Assembly: GCA_016285085.1 (NCBI GenBank)
Contig: JAEEQA010000012.1
Location: forward strand, 1 to 39,404
DNA from: Bacteroidales bacterium
GTDB lineage: Bacteria > Bacteroidota > Bacteroidia > Bacteroidales > WCHB1-69
Reading direction: 5' to 3'
DNA length: 39,404 nt
Every line of letters starts with the position of its first letter. Position 1 is the stretch's first letter. A model generated the notes under the pieces. The model had not been told where the DNA came from, searched no databases, and was given only the letters and a program-made list of their open reading frames with translations. The translations under genes and the position numbers were made by a program. This document shows, piece after piece, positions 17,812-25,896 of this stretch.

Positions 17812-19353
17812 TTATTTCGTCTCTGCCGGAGTTTCGGTCGGCGTCTCCTTCTTTTCGGGCCGCATCTGCGGGAAGAGCAGCACGTCCTGGATGGAGGGTG
17901 AGTTGGTCATGATCATGGCCAGACGGTCGATGCCGATGCCGAGGCCCGCGGTGGGCGGCATGCCGAACTCAAGGGCGCGGAGGAAGTCCTCGTCAAGCAC
18001 CATGGATTCGGTGTCACCGCGCTTGCCGAGTTCCAGCTGCGCCTCGAAGCGGCGACGCTGGTCAATCGGGTCGTTCAACTCGGAGTATGCGTTGCAAAGC
18101 TCCTTGCCGTTGCACATCGCCTCGAAACGCTCGGTCATGCCGGGTTTGGAACGGTGCATCTTCGTAAGCGGCGACATTTCAACGGGATAGTCGTAGATGA
18201 ACGTCGGCTGGATGAGTTTTGACTCCGCCGTTTCTCCGAAAATTTCGTCAATCAGCTTGCCTTTTCCCATCGTGCTGTCCACGGCAACGCCCACGCTCTT
18301 GGCGAAGGCGGCCAGCTGCGCCTCGTCCATGTTGGAGACGTCGGTGCCGGTGAAGTGTTCGATGGCTTCGAACATCGTGTAGCGTTTCCACGGGCGTTTG
18401 AAGTCGATGAGGTTCTCGCCGACCTGCACCTGGGTAGTGCCGTGCAGCGCAATCGCCACAGCCTCCACCATCTCCTCCACGAGGTTCATCATCCATTCGT
18501 AGTCCTTGTAGGCCACATACAGCTCCATCTGGGTGAATTCGGGGTTGTGGAAGCGGTCCATGCCTTCGTTGCGGAAGTCTTTCGAGAACTCATAGACGCC
18601 GTCGAAGCCACCGACAATCAGCTTCTTAAGGTATAGCTCGTCGGCGATGCGCAGGTAGAGCGTCATGTCGAGGGTGTTGTGGTGCGTTTTGAACGGGCGT
18701 GCGGCGGCACCTCCGTAAAGGGGCTGGAGAATCGGGGTTTCCACTTCCAAATAGCCCTTTTCGTTCAAGAAGTTACGCATCGTATTCACCAGTTTGGTGC
18801 GTTTGATGAACGTATCCTTGATATGCGGGTTGACGATGAGGTCAAGGTAGCGCTGGCGGTAGCGCTGTTCGGGATCGGAGAACGCATCGTAAGTGGTGCC
18901 GTCCTTTTCCTTCACGATGGGCAGAGGGCGCACCGACTTGCACAGCAGCGTGAATTCCTTGACATGGATGCTGATGGCGCCGGTCTGTGTAGTGAACACG
19001 AAGCCCTTCACACCGATGATGTCACCGATGTCCAGTTTCTTGAAAACGGAATTGTACATCGTTTTGTCCTCGCCCGGACATATTTCGTCGCGTTTCACAT
19101 AAATCTGGATCTTGCCGACCGCATCCTGCAGTTCGTAAAACGAAACCGCACCCATAATGCGCTGGCTCATAATACGTCCCGCGAAACTGACATTCTGGAA
19201 AAGGGTATTGTCTTCTGGATATTTTTCCAAAATCTCCTTACTGGTGGCATTCACCTCGTAAAGGGGCGCCGGATAAGCATTTACGCCAAGATTCGTGAAA
19301 TCGTCCAATTTTTTTCTACGGATAACTTCTTGTTCTGAAAGTTCGTTTGCCAT
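17812..19353 (-). CDS. lysS: Lysyl-tRNA synthetase (class II)
   Basis: Motifs [96 protein letters not shown]. Confidence 0.97.
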   Translation of the reverse strand: MANELSEQEVIRRKKLDDFTNLGVNAYPAPLYEVNATSKEILEKYPEDNTLFQNVSFAGRIMSQRIMGAVSFYELQDAVGKIQIYVKRDEICPGEDKTMYNSVFKKLDIGDIIGVKGFVFTTQTGAISIHVKEFTLLCKSVRPLPIVKEKDGTTYDAFSDPEQRYRQRYLDLIVNPHIKDTFIKRTKLVNTMRNFLNEKGYLEVETPILQPLYGGAAARPFKTHHNTLDMTLYLRIADELYLKKLIVGGFDGVYEFSKDFRNEGMDRFHNPEFTQMELYVAYKDYEWMMNLVEEMVEAVAIALHGTTQVQVGENLIDFKRPWKRYTMFEAIEHFTGTDVSNMDEAQLAAFAKSVGVAVDSTMGKGKLIDEIFGETAESKLIQPTFIYDYPVEMSPLTKMHRSKPGMTERFEAMCNGKELCNAYSELNDPIDQRRRFEAQLELGKRGDTESMVLDEDFLRALEFGMPPTAGLGIGIDRLAMIMTNSPSIQDVLLFPQMRPEKKETPTETPAETK

Positions 19354-19380
19354 AATATATATTTGTAAAAATTGAGGGTG

Positions 19381-19388
19381 CAAAAGTA
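19381..19388 (-). promoter_or_regulatory. -7 box TACTTTTG of lysS
   Basis: Reverse complement of caaaagta; matches TAnnTTTG. Confidence 0.55.
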
Positions 19389-19395
19389 CGACAAA

Positions 19396-19434
19396 GTTTA
19401 TAATGTTTGTCAGACTGCACGTTTATAATGTTTG
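19396..19434 (-). repeat. Two direct copies of CAAACATTATAAAC upstream of lysS
   Basis: gtttataatgtttg at 19396..19409 and 19421..19434; the second overlaps the end of the HAD gene. Confidence 0.8.
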
Positions 19435-20127
19435 CAAAATTGTCGGCAGTTCACGGATGTTACTGACCTGCCGCATCCGTTCGTGCTCGAAATGGTCGAT
19501 GATTTCGTGCTGCCACATGATTTCGTAAGGGATGTAAATAGCCGTAGCCCCGATGTTGAGGGCGGGCAGGATGTCCGATTTCAGGGAATTGCCCACCATC
19601 AGAAGCTGCTCCGGCTCAATCTGCAAGTCATGGCAAAGCCCTTGGTAATTCGCCTCTTTTTTGTCGGAAACGATGAAAACCTTGTCGAAAAAGGGCCGCA
19701 GTCCTGACCGTTTCAGCTTGTTCTCCTGCGTAAGCAGTTCCCCCTTTGTGAAGACCACCAGCCGGTATTTCCCGCTCTCCTTCAGAGTGCGGAGGGTTTC
19801 CGCCACCCCGTCCAGCGGCGCGGCATCCAGGCGCAACAGCTGCCGCCCCATCTCGATGATCTCCCCGATTTCGCGGGCGGAAATCTTGCCGTCGCTGATT
19901 TTTATAGCACTCTCTATCAGCGACATCGTGAAGGCGATAGCGCCGTAACCGTAGTCGGGCATGTTGGCCATCTCCACTCCGAAGATACGGTCGGACAACT
20001 CCTCCTCCGTCCCGTACGGAGCCAGCATCTCGCACAGTTTGTGCTCCGCGTTACGGAAAAAAGGCTCGTTGTCCCACAACGTGTCGTCCGCATCAAACGC
20101 AATAACGGTTATATTTTTGTAATCCAT
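19423..20127 (-). CDS. HAD-family hydrolase
   Basis: IAFDADDTLWDNEPFF motif I; VFTKGE motif II; MVGNSLKSDILPALNIGATAIYIP motif IV. Confidence 0.88.
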   Translation of the reverse strand: MDYKNITVIAFDADDTLWDNEPFFRNAEHKLCEMLAPYGTEEELSDRIFGVEMANMPDYGYGAIAFTMSLIESAIKISDGKISAREIGEIIEMGRQLLRLDAAPLDGVAETLRTLKESGKYRLVVFTKGELLTQENKLKRSGLRPFFDKVFIVSDKKEANYQGLCHDLQIEPEQLLMVGNSLKSDILPALNIGATAIYIPYEIMWQHEIIDHFEHERMRQVSNIRELPTILQTL

Positions 20128-20159
20128 TTGTTGTCAATATGTAATTTTAATTTCTGTTT

Positions 20160-20187
20160 GTAGAGACGTTTCATGAAACGTCTCTAC
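20160..20187. repeat. 28-bp perfect palindrome GTAGAGACGTTTCATGAAACGTCTCTAC
   Basis: Self-reverse-complementary; same family as 3807..3834. Confidence 0.9.
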
Positions 20188-20212
20188 GGGGGCGTTGTCG
20201 TTTTTTCGGTTA

Positions 20213-20239
20213 TTGAGACGCGGTACACCGCGTCTCTAC
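20213..20239. repeat. Inverted repeat TTGAGACGCGGTACACCGCGTCTCTAC
   Basis: 10-bp arms GAGACGCGGT/ACCGCGTCTC with a 2-nt centre; same CGTCTCTAC end. Confidence 0.85.
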
Positions 20240-20270
20240 TATACCCTAATCACTATACCCTATCCCCTAA
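20239..20270 (-). repeat. Heptamer array TTAGGGG-ATAGGGT-ATAGTGA-TTAGGGT-ATAG.. overlapping the ABC-F stop codon
   Basis: Minus-strand 7-nt units in register; the TAG of the first unit is the ABC-F stop (20267..20269). Confidence 0.85.
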
Positions 20271-22195
20271 TTATCAATTAATTCCATCCATTCCCATTCT
20301 TTCTCCTCGATGGCGTTCTTGATGGTTTCGTATTCCTTGTACAATTCGCCGGAGGCGATTTCGGCGGCGTACTGTTCGGGCATCGCCAGTTTCAGTTCGA
20401 TTTCGTTTCTCCGGGCAGTCAGTTCCTCAATTTCTCTTTCCAACTTTCTGGCCTGATTCTCCTTTTTCCGTTTGGCCGCCTCCTGTGCCTTTTTCTGTTC
20501 GTAATTGACCTTGTTGGCACTGACTTTCTGTGGGGTGGCTGTTGCATTTCCATCTTTTACAGGAATTTGCAAAGCGTTGAGCGAGTCAATTTTCTTTTTC
20601 TCCAAAAAGTCGTACACGTCACCGAGGTAGGTTTTGATTTTGTGGTCGCGGAACTCGAACACCTTGGTGCTCAGTCCTTGCAGGAAGTCACGGTCGTGCG
20701 ACACGAGGATCATGCTGCCCTCGTACTGGAGCAGGGCGCTTTTGAGCACGTCCTTCGACTGCATGTCGAGGTGGTTGGTCGGCTCGTCGAGGATGAGCAG
20801 GTTGAACGGGGAGAGGAGCAGCTTGGCGAGGGCGAGGCGGGCTTTTTCGCCGCCCGACAGCACGCTCACTTTTTTCTCGGTGTCTTCGGTGGAGAAGAGG
20901 AAGCTGCCGAGGATGGTGCGGATTTTGGGACGGATGTCGCCGACCGCCACATCGTCGATGGTCTCGAAGACGGTTTTGTCGGGGTTCAGCTTCTGCGCCT
21001 GGTTCTGGGCGTAGTAGCCGATGACCACCTGATGGCCCAATTTCACCTCGCTGTGCATCGGTTGCAGTTCGCCCACGATGGCTTTCACCATGGTGGATTT
21101 ACCTTCGCCGTTGCGCCCGACAAACGCCACTTTTTCGCCTCTTTCCAAATGGAAATCAATATCTTGCAAAACCTCGTTTCCATCGTAGCCGAGGGAGAGG
21201 TGCTCCGTTTCCACGGTAACACGGCCGGAATGCGGGGCGGGCGGGAACCGGAACGAGATGTGCGAGTTGTCAATGTCTTCCACCTCGATTTTGTCCATCT
21301 TGTCCAGCAGTTTCAGGCGGCTCTGCACCTGTTTGGCCTTGGTGGCCTTGTAGCGGAACCGCTCAATGAACTTCTCAATCTGGGCGATTTCCTTCTGCTG
21401 ATTTTCGTAGGCATTCTGTTGTGCCTCAATGCGTTCCAAACGCTGCTGCACATATTCGGAATAGCTGCATTTGTAGTCTTGGATGTTGCCGAAGGTGATT
21501 TCGACGGTGCGGTTGGTGACGCGGTCGAGGAAGGCGCGGTCGTGCGACACGAGGATGAGTGCGCCTTCGTAGTTGGCGAGGTAATCTTCCAGCCACTGGA
21601 TGGATTCGATGTCGAGGTGGTTGGTCGGCTCGTCGAGGAGGATGACTTCGGGCTTCTGGAGCAGGATCTTGGCGAGCGACACGCGCATCTGCCAGCCGTT
21701 GCTGAACTCCTTCATCGGGCGGGCGAAGTCGCTTTGCCGGAAACCGAGGCCGGTGAGCACCTTCTCCGCGTCGCCCTCCATGGTGGCGCCGCCCAGCTGG
21801 TGGAAACGGTCGGTGAGATCCGACAGCTGCTGCGCCAGTTTTGCGTAACTGTCGCTCTCATAGTCGGTGCGGTCGGACAGCTGCTGGGTGATGTCGGCAA
21901 TGCGCCGTTCCAAAGACTTCAGTTCGGTGAAAGCCGTCATTGTCTCGTTCCAGACGGTGGTGTCGTAAACGCCGTGCAGCTCCTGCGGCAGGTAGCCGGT
22001 ATGGTGCCCCGCCGTGATGGTGATTTCGCCGGAGGTCGGCTCCTGCAGCTTGTGCAGGATTTTCAGCAGCGTCGATTTCCCCGCGCCGTTCTTCCCTACC
22101 AACCCGATGCGGTCGCGGTCGCCCACCACAAACGAAACATCCCGAAACAGGAATTCCCCTGTAAAATTAACCGATAATTTATTGATTGATATCAT
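20267..22195 (-). CDS. ABC-F family ATP-binding protein
   Basis: Two ABC cassettes: GKNGAGKSTLLKILHKLQ/LLDEPTNHLDIESIQWLEDYL and GRNGEGKSTMVKAI/LSGGEKARLALAKLLL/LDEPTNHLDMQSKDVL. Confidence 0.95.
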   Translation of the reverse strand: MISINKLSVNFTGEFLFRDVSFVVGDRDRIGLVGKNGAGKSTLLKILHKLQEPTSGEITITAGHHTGYLPQELHGVYDTTVWNETMTAFTELKSLERRIADITQQLSDRTDYESDSYAKLAQQLSDLTDRFHQLGGATMEGDAEKVLTGLGFRQSDFARPMKEFSNGWQMRVSLAKILLQKPEVILLDEPTNHLDIESIQWLEDYLANYEGALILVSHDRAFLDRVTNRTVEITFGNIQDYKCSYSEYVQQRLERIEAQQNAYENQQKEIAQIEKFIERFRYKATKAKQVQSRLKLLDKMDKIEVEDIDNSHISFRFPPAPHSGRVTVETEHLSLGYDGNEVLQDIDFHLERGEKVAFVGRNGEGKSTMVKAIVGELQPMHSEVKLGHQVVIGYYAQNQAQKLNPDKTVFETIDDVAVGDIRPKIRTILGSFLFSTEDTEKKVSVLSGGEKARLALAKLLLSPFNLLILDEPTNHLDMQSKDVLKSALLQYEGSMILVSHDRDFLQGLSTKVFEFRDHKIKTYLGDVYDFLEKKKIDSLNALQIPVKDGNATATPQKVSANKVNYEQKKAQEAAKRKKENQARKLEREIEELTARRNEIELKLAMPEQYAAEIASGELYKEYETIKNAIEEKEWEWMELIDN

Positions 22196-22262
22196 TTTTC
22201 GTTTTTTTGATTATGCGATTATACGATTATACGTATCCCCGCATCTCCGTATCCTCGCATCC

Positions 22263-22271
22263 CGTCTCTAC
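22263..22271. repeat. Half copy of the palindromic repeat end (CGTCTCTAC, preceded by cc) adjacent to a heptamer array
   Basis: cgtctctac directly followed by the array starting at 22274. Confidence 0.6.
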
Positions 22272-22273
22272 AT

Positions 22274-22340
22274 CTATCCCCTATTCACTATTCACTATCC
22301 CCTATTCACTATCCCCTATTCACTATCCCCTATCCCCTAT
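22274..22340 (-). repeat. Heptamer array of ATAGGGG/ATAGTGA units (nine full units plus ATAG)
   Basis: Minus strand: ATAGGGG ATAGGGG ATAGTGA ATAGGGG ATAGTGA ATAGGGG ATAGTGA ATAGTGA ATAGGGG ATAG. The stop codon of the SufE-like gene (22330..22332) is the TAG of the second unit. Confidence 0.93.
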
Positions 22341-22746
22341 ATTTCTCCGCGTACCCCTTAATCTGTTCAATCATCGACATCAGGCCGTTGGAACGGGTGG
22401 GTGACAGGTGTTCCTTGAGGCCGATCTGGTCGATATAGGCGAGGGGCGCGTCGGCGATCTCCTGCGGGGTGCGGTTCGACAGCACGCGGATCAGCAGGTT
22501 GATGATGCCCTTGGTGATGATGGCGTCGCTGTCGGCGCGGAAAACCAGCTTCCCGTCCGCAAAATCGGCGTGCAGCCACACCTGCGACTGGCATCCCGGG
22601 ATGAGGTGCTGCTCGTCCTTGTACTGCGGGTCAATTAGCGGCAGACTTTTTCCTAACTCAATGATATAGTTGTATTTATCCATCCAGTCATCGAACAACT
22701 CGAACTCTTCGATGATCTCGTTTTCGGCTTCTAAAATCGTGCTCAT
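22330..22746 (-). CDS. sufE: SufE family Fe-S assembly protein
   Basis: FDDWMDKYNYIIELGKSLP, HLIPGCQSQVWLHADFADGKLVFRADSDAIITKGIINLLIRVLSNRTPQEI. Confidence 0.92.
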   Translation of the reverse strand: MSTILEAENEIIEEFELFDDWMDKYNYIIELGKSLPLIDPQYKDEQHLIPGCQSQVWLHADFADGKLVFRADSDAIITKGIINLLIRVLSNRTPQEIADAPLAYIDQIGLKEHLSPTRSNGLMSMIEQIKGYAEKYRG

Positions 22747-22778
22747 TAGGGTGAAAATATTAAATCAGAAATGAGCGG

Positions 22779-22786
22779 CAAAGGTA
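22779..22786 (-). promoter_or_regulatory. -7 box TACCTTTG of the sufE-like gene
   Basis: Reverse complement of caaaggta; matches TAnnTTTG. Confidence 0.5.
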
Positions 22787-22885
22787 CGATAAAGTTTGTC
22801 AAGTTCATCAGGTTTATAAAGTTGGAAAGTTTGAAGGCGGGAATTATCTTTTTCACTATTTTTGCGCTCTCAAATTGTAGAGATT

Positions 22886-23422
22886 ATGGATTCTCCTTGC
22901 AAAGAGGACAATAACCGTGACACCGAAACGATAATCTGCCGCAGCCGGCCATACGACAGCGGACATCCTGCGTTTATCCTGTTTATCATGGTCGGATTTA
23001 CGATTTTGGTCACCGTTATGTCAGGAGAACTTTCCGCTTTTGTTATTGCGACAATTTTCTGGTTCCCCCTTTATCTTGTAACAATAGATCAATTGATGTG
23101 GCAGATTGCAGGCGAGGAGACGGTCTCTATATCAGACAACTATTTGCATATCCGTCGAAAGCACACGATATTCCGCCGTAAAGGAAATATCCGATTGGAT
23201 AACATTCGCGAAGTGAGAAAGTGGAAACCTTCCCTATTTCTTCGTCTCCAAATGATGCCCTCCTACACAGGGGCTTTACAATGGACTCTTTGCGTAACCT
23301 CCAATAAGGTCTTCCCGTTCAAATTCGCTCCCCGCCTGTCGGAGGAAGAACAGGAACGGGTGATTTCCGAGATCGAGGCCGCCGTGAAACGGGCGAAGGA
23401 GGAAATGTGGGAGGTACATTGA
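22886..23422 (+). CDS. Hypothetical membrane protein (PH-domain-like)
   Basis: Two hydrophobic segments (FILFIMVGFTILVTVM, FVIATIFWFPLYLVTI) followed by a PH-like region; alternative start 22862. Confidence 0.5.
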   Translation: MDSPCKEDNNRDTETIICRSRPYDSGHPAFILFIMVGFTILVTVMSGELSAFVIATIFWFPLYLVTIDQLMWQIAGEETVSISDNYLHIRRKHTIFRRKGNIRLDNIREVRKWKPSLFLRLQMMPSYTGALQWTLCVTSNKVFPFKFAPRLSEEEQERVISEIEAAVKRAKEEMWEVH

Positions 23423-23501
23423 AATTTGGGTATAATAGCAACTGACATAAGACAATAGTATTCCCAATTTGTCCAATCACCTAGAACAAGTAACATTCAG
23501 T

Positions 23502-23568
23502 ATTCATCATAGTGAACAAAATTTCATTTTTCATTTTGTTCATTGTAGGCAACAAAATGGAACGATCC
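23502..23568 (+). repeat. Repeat A copy 1: TTCATCATAGTGAACAAAAT...CATTTTGTTCATTGTAGGCAACAAAATG
   Basis: Aligns with 25074..25144 with a few substitutions and one short indel; each copy contains a TTCA..TGAA and an ATTTTGTT..AACAAAAT inverted repeat. Confidence 0.8.
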
Positions 23569-23575
23569 GGTGCGG

Positions 23576-23615
23576 CTCAACTTTTAACTTTACAAACATG
23601 ATGAACTTTATGAAC
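23576..23615 (+). repeat. 40-bp direct repeat B copy 1
   Basis: CTCAACTTTTAACTTTACAAACATGATGAACTTTATGAAC, identical to 27733..27772. Confidence 0.93.
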
Positions 23616-23657
23616 CAAAGGCGATGGCCTGTGCGCCGGTCCACGGAATGGTGAGGG

Positions 23658-24833
23658 TCAATATACAAATCCAAACATCCAAATTGGAATAGAATTCCCA
23701 AAAGCGTATTCAATATTGTCTTTTACCAAATAGGCGATATTGGCTTCTTTGACCTGATTGTCTTTCTTGTTTTTCCCACCGACTTCAAAAGTGATGCCTT
23801 CTATTTCAAAATCCGAAATCCTTGAGGAGGTTATACTATGGACTTCCTGCATCCATGTAAGGAACATAGTCTCACGTATGCTACCTTCATCAGGTTTTGT
23901 GTCAGAGACAGCATACGCTATATTGCTATTGTTAAGATAGAGTTTCTCAACCTTTTGCATAATGGCATCGCCTGTCCCCTTTTCTTTCAAGGCATTGAAA
24001 ATCCGTGACGATTCAAGGTATTCGATGTAGTCGGGTAACTGGTTCCGGCCAATGTTGAGGTCACGAGCAAGTTTGCTGTAATTCGGTTTGAAAGGTACAC
24101 TATTGGCAAGTACATACATAAGCTTCTTCAATTTAACTGCTGATGCCACAGGCATTTCTGCATAATTCGGGATGTCGTGTTCCACAGTCTCATTGATGGC
24201 CTGCTTCAATCGCAGATGGAAATCTTCTTCTTTGAAAAAAGGATAGCACCCGTTCTTGATATATTCAGAATAATATTTCAGAGGACGATGTTCACCATAC
24301 GGGAAATCAACGTGACCTTTTAGAATGTCATCCAAAGAGGACGTCTTGAGACCCCATTTGTTGTTGATGTTTAGGTATTCCCTGAAAGAAAGCACAGGCA
24401 TGGTATATTCAATGGCTCTTCGGCTTAGATCAGCTGAAGTCCCTTTTTTCAATGCCAGCAGTGAACTACCCGAATAAACCACTGAAAGAAGGGGCAATCT
24501 GTCGTAAATCATTTTTATCTCAGTTGACCATCCTTTATATTTATGAATTTCGTCGATGTACAGTTTTTTCCCACCTTTTTTTAAAAAATCGTATGCCAGT
24601 TCGTATAAACCATGTCCTGCAAAATACAAGTCATCTGCTTGAACATACAGTGTCTCATCAATGTTGTCAAAATTCCTGATGTGCTGCAATAAAAGTGTTG
24701 ATTTACCAACGCCTTTTTGCCCTAATAGGCCAATCAATCGGTTTTTCCAGTTAATTCTGTCATGAAAACTTCTGACATATTCCATAGGGGTGAGTTCAAG
24801 CGCAAGGCGGAAAGAATCGTAGAGTTTCTCCAT
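23658..24833 (-). CDS. AAA ATPase (ATP-binding protein, DUF4143-type C-terminus)
   Basis: Walker A GLLGQKGVGKSTLLLQHIRNF, Walker B KKLYIDEIHKYKGW; ORF extends to 24923, start chosen at 24833 (MEKLYDSFRL). Confidence 0.88.
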   Translation of the reverse strand: MEKLYDSFRLALELTPMEYVRSFHDRINWKNRLIGLLGQKGVGKSTLLLQHIRNFDNIDETLYVQADDLYFAGHGLYELAYDFLKKGGKKLYIDEIHKYKGWSTEIKMIYDRLPLLSVVYSGSSLLALKKGTSADLSRRAIEYTMPVLSFREYLNINNKWGLKTSSLDDILKGHVDFPYGEHRPLKYYSEYIKNGCYPFFKEEDFHLRLKQAINETVEHDIPNYAEMPVASAVKLKKLMYVLANSVPFKPNYSKLARDLNIGRNQLPDYIEYLESSRIFNALKEKGTGDAIMQKVEKLYLNNSNIAYAVSDTKPDEGSIRETMFLTWMQEVHSITSSRISDFEIEGITFEVGGKNKKDNQVKEANIAYLVKDNIEYAFGNSIPIWMFGFVY

Positions 24834-24847
24834 ATCGAAAATTTTTG

Positions 24848-24855
24848 CAAAAGTA
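24848..24855 (-). promoter_or_regulatory. -7 box TACTTTTG of the AAA ATPase gene
   Basis: Reverse complement of caaaagta; matches TAnnTTTG. Confidence 0.5.
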
Positions 24856-24871
24856 GTAAAATTTTTCAAAC

Positions 24872-24922
24872 TGCACTTCGCGAAGTGCAACTTTTTATGA
24901 AAACTGCACTTTCCGAAGTGCA
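24872..24922. promoter_or_regulatory. Paired palindromes upstream of the AAA ATPase (candidate operators)
   Basis: TGCACTTCGCGAAGTGCA (24872..24889, perfect) and TGCACTTTCCGAAGTGCA (24905..24922, 7-bp arms), centres 33 bp apart, upstream of the -7 box. Confidence 0.7.
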
Positions 24923-25073
24923 ATCATGCAATATTCCAGATTATCAGAAAGAGCGTATCTTTGCCGCGATTTTTTCCCGACAAAAGAAAATATTATGCCT
25001 CCCATTCCTTATAGAACGAAGAAATGTTTGTCTATTCTAGCGCTTTTGTTGGTGTCAGTGACCGTTTTAAAAA

Positions 25074-25144
25074 TGTTCATCATAATGAACAAAATTTAAT
25101 ATTTTTTCATTTTGTTCATTATAGTCAACAAAATGAAACCATCC
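25074..25144 (+). repeat. Repeat A copy 2
   Basis: TGTTCATCATAATGAACAAAATTTAATATTTTTTCATTTTGTTCATTATAGTCAACAAAATGAAACCATCC; aligns with 23502..23568. Confidence 0.8.
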
Positions 25145-25192
25145 AATCTTTGTGAATTGGAGATACTCTATAGATATTTTAATTTTTTTGAG

Positions 25193-25200
25193 TATTTTTG
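25193..25200 (+). promoter_or_regulatory. -7 box TATTTTTG of the restriction-modification pair
   Basis: Matches TAnnTTTG. Confidence 0.5.
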
Positions 25201-25235
25201 CCGCTGTTAATCCATATTAGCAGAAATTAAAGAAG

Positions 25236-25896
25236 ATGAAGAAGAAATTGACATTAGACATTTTAAAAGCAGAAGCCAAGACCTTTTGTGAAGCAGAATC
25301 CAAATTCAAAAACAAAGAATTGTTTGGTATAACGGACGGGAAAGCCGTGGGAACGTATGTAGAGCATAAGTTTCAGCAGCAATTATCTGCAAAGTACTCC
25401 GTTTCTATCGGATCTTCCGCAAATGGGATAGACCTCCCTTCCACAGAAATACAAACTGATATTAAGGTAACCTCAATAAAGCAACCTCAGTCTTCATGCC
25501 CTTTTAAGGATGCAAAACAAAAAATATTTGGATTAGGATATAATTTATTGATTTTTGTTTATGAAAAGATTGACAATCCGAGAACAAAAAACGTGTGTGT
25601 TGAATTTTGTAAGTTGTGCTTTCGTCTCAAAAGAGCGAACGGCAGACTATACAACGACCTATCGGTTGCGTGAAATGATAAAAGACGGAGCCAATGAAGA
25701 GGACATCGTTGCTTATCTGGAAGACCGCAATATACCAGCGGATGAAATTACTCTTCATCAATTGGCAAAACAGATTATAAAGACCAAACCCAAACAGGGC
25801 TATCTGACCATTTCCAATGCTTTACAGTGGAGACTCCAGTACCAAAGAGTAGTGGATTTGAAAACAAGAGTGGTTGGTATTACAAAAATGATATAG
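25236..25896 (+). pseudogene. Putative type II restriction endonuclease (PD-(D/E)xK-like), apparently frameshifted
   Basis: Frame of 25236 encodes MKKKLTLDILKAEAK...GIDLPSTEIQTDIKVTSIKQPQSSCPFKDAKQKIFGLGYNLLIFVYEKIDNPRTKNVCVEF. The +1 frame continues with a coherent ..VSCAFVSKERTADYTTTYRLREMIKDGANEEDIVAYLEDRNIPADEITLHQLAKQII..; the switch maps near the TTTT run at 25605..25608. Confidence 0.65.

Noticed and set aside
20567-22177. 536-aa plus-strand ORF
   Set aside because: Exactly antisense to the ABC-F gene, whose motifs are unambiguous; low-complexity composition typical of the reverse strand of a GC-rich gene.
23616-23657. Possible gene remnant (GC-rich ggcgatggcctgtgcgccggtccacggaatggtgaggg) after repeat B copy 1
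   Set aside because: Too short to assign to any family; noted only as compositionally different from its surroundings.
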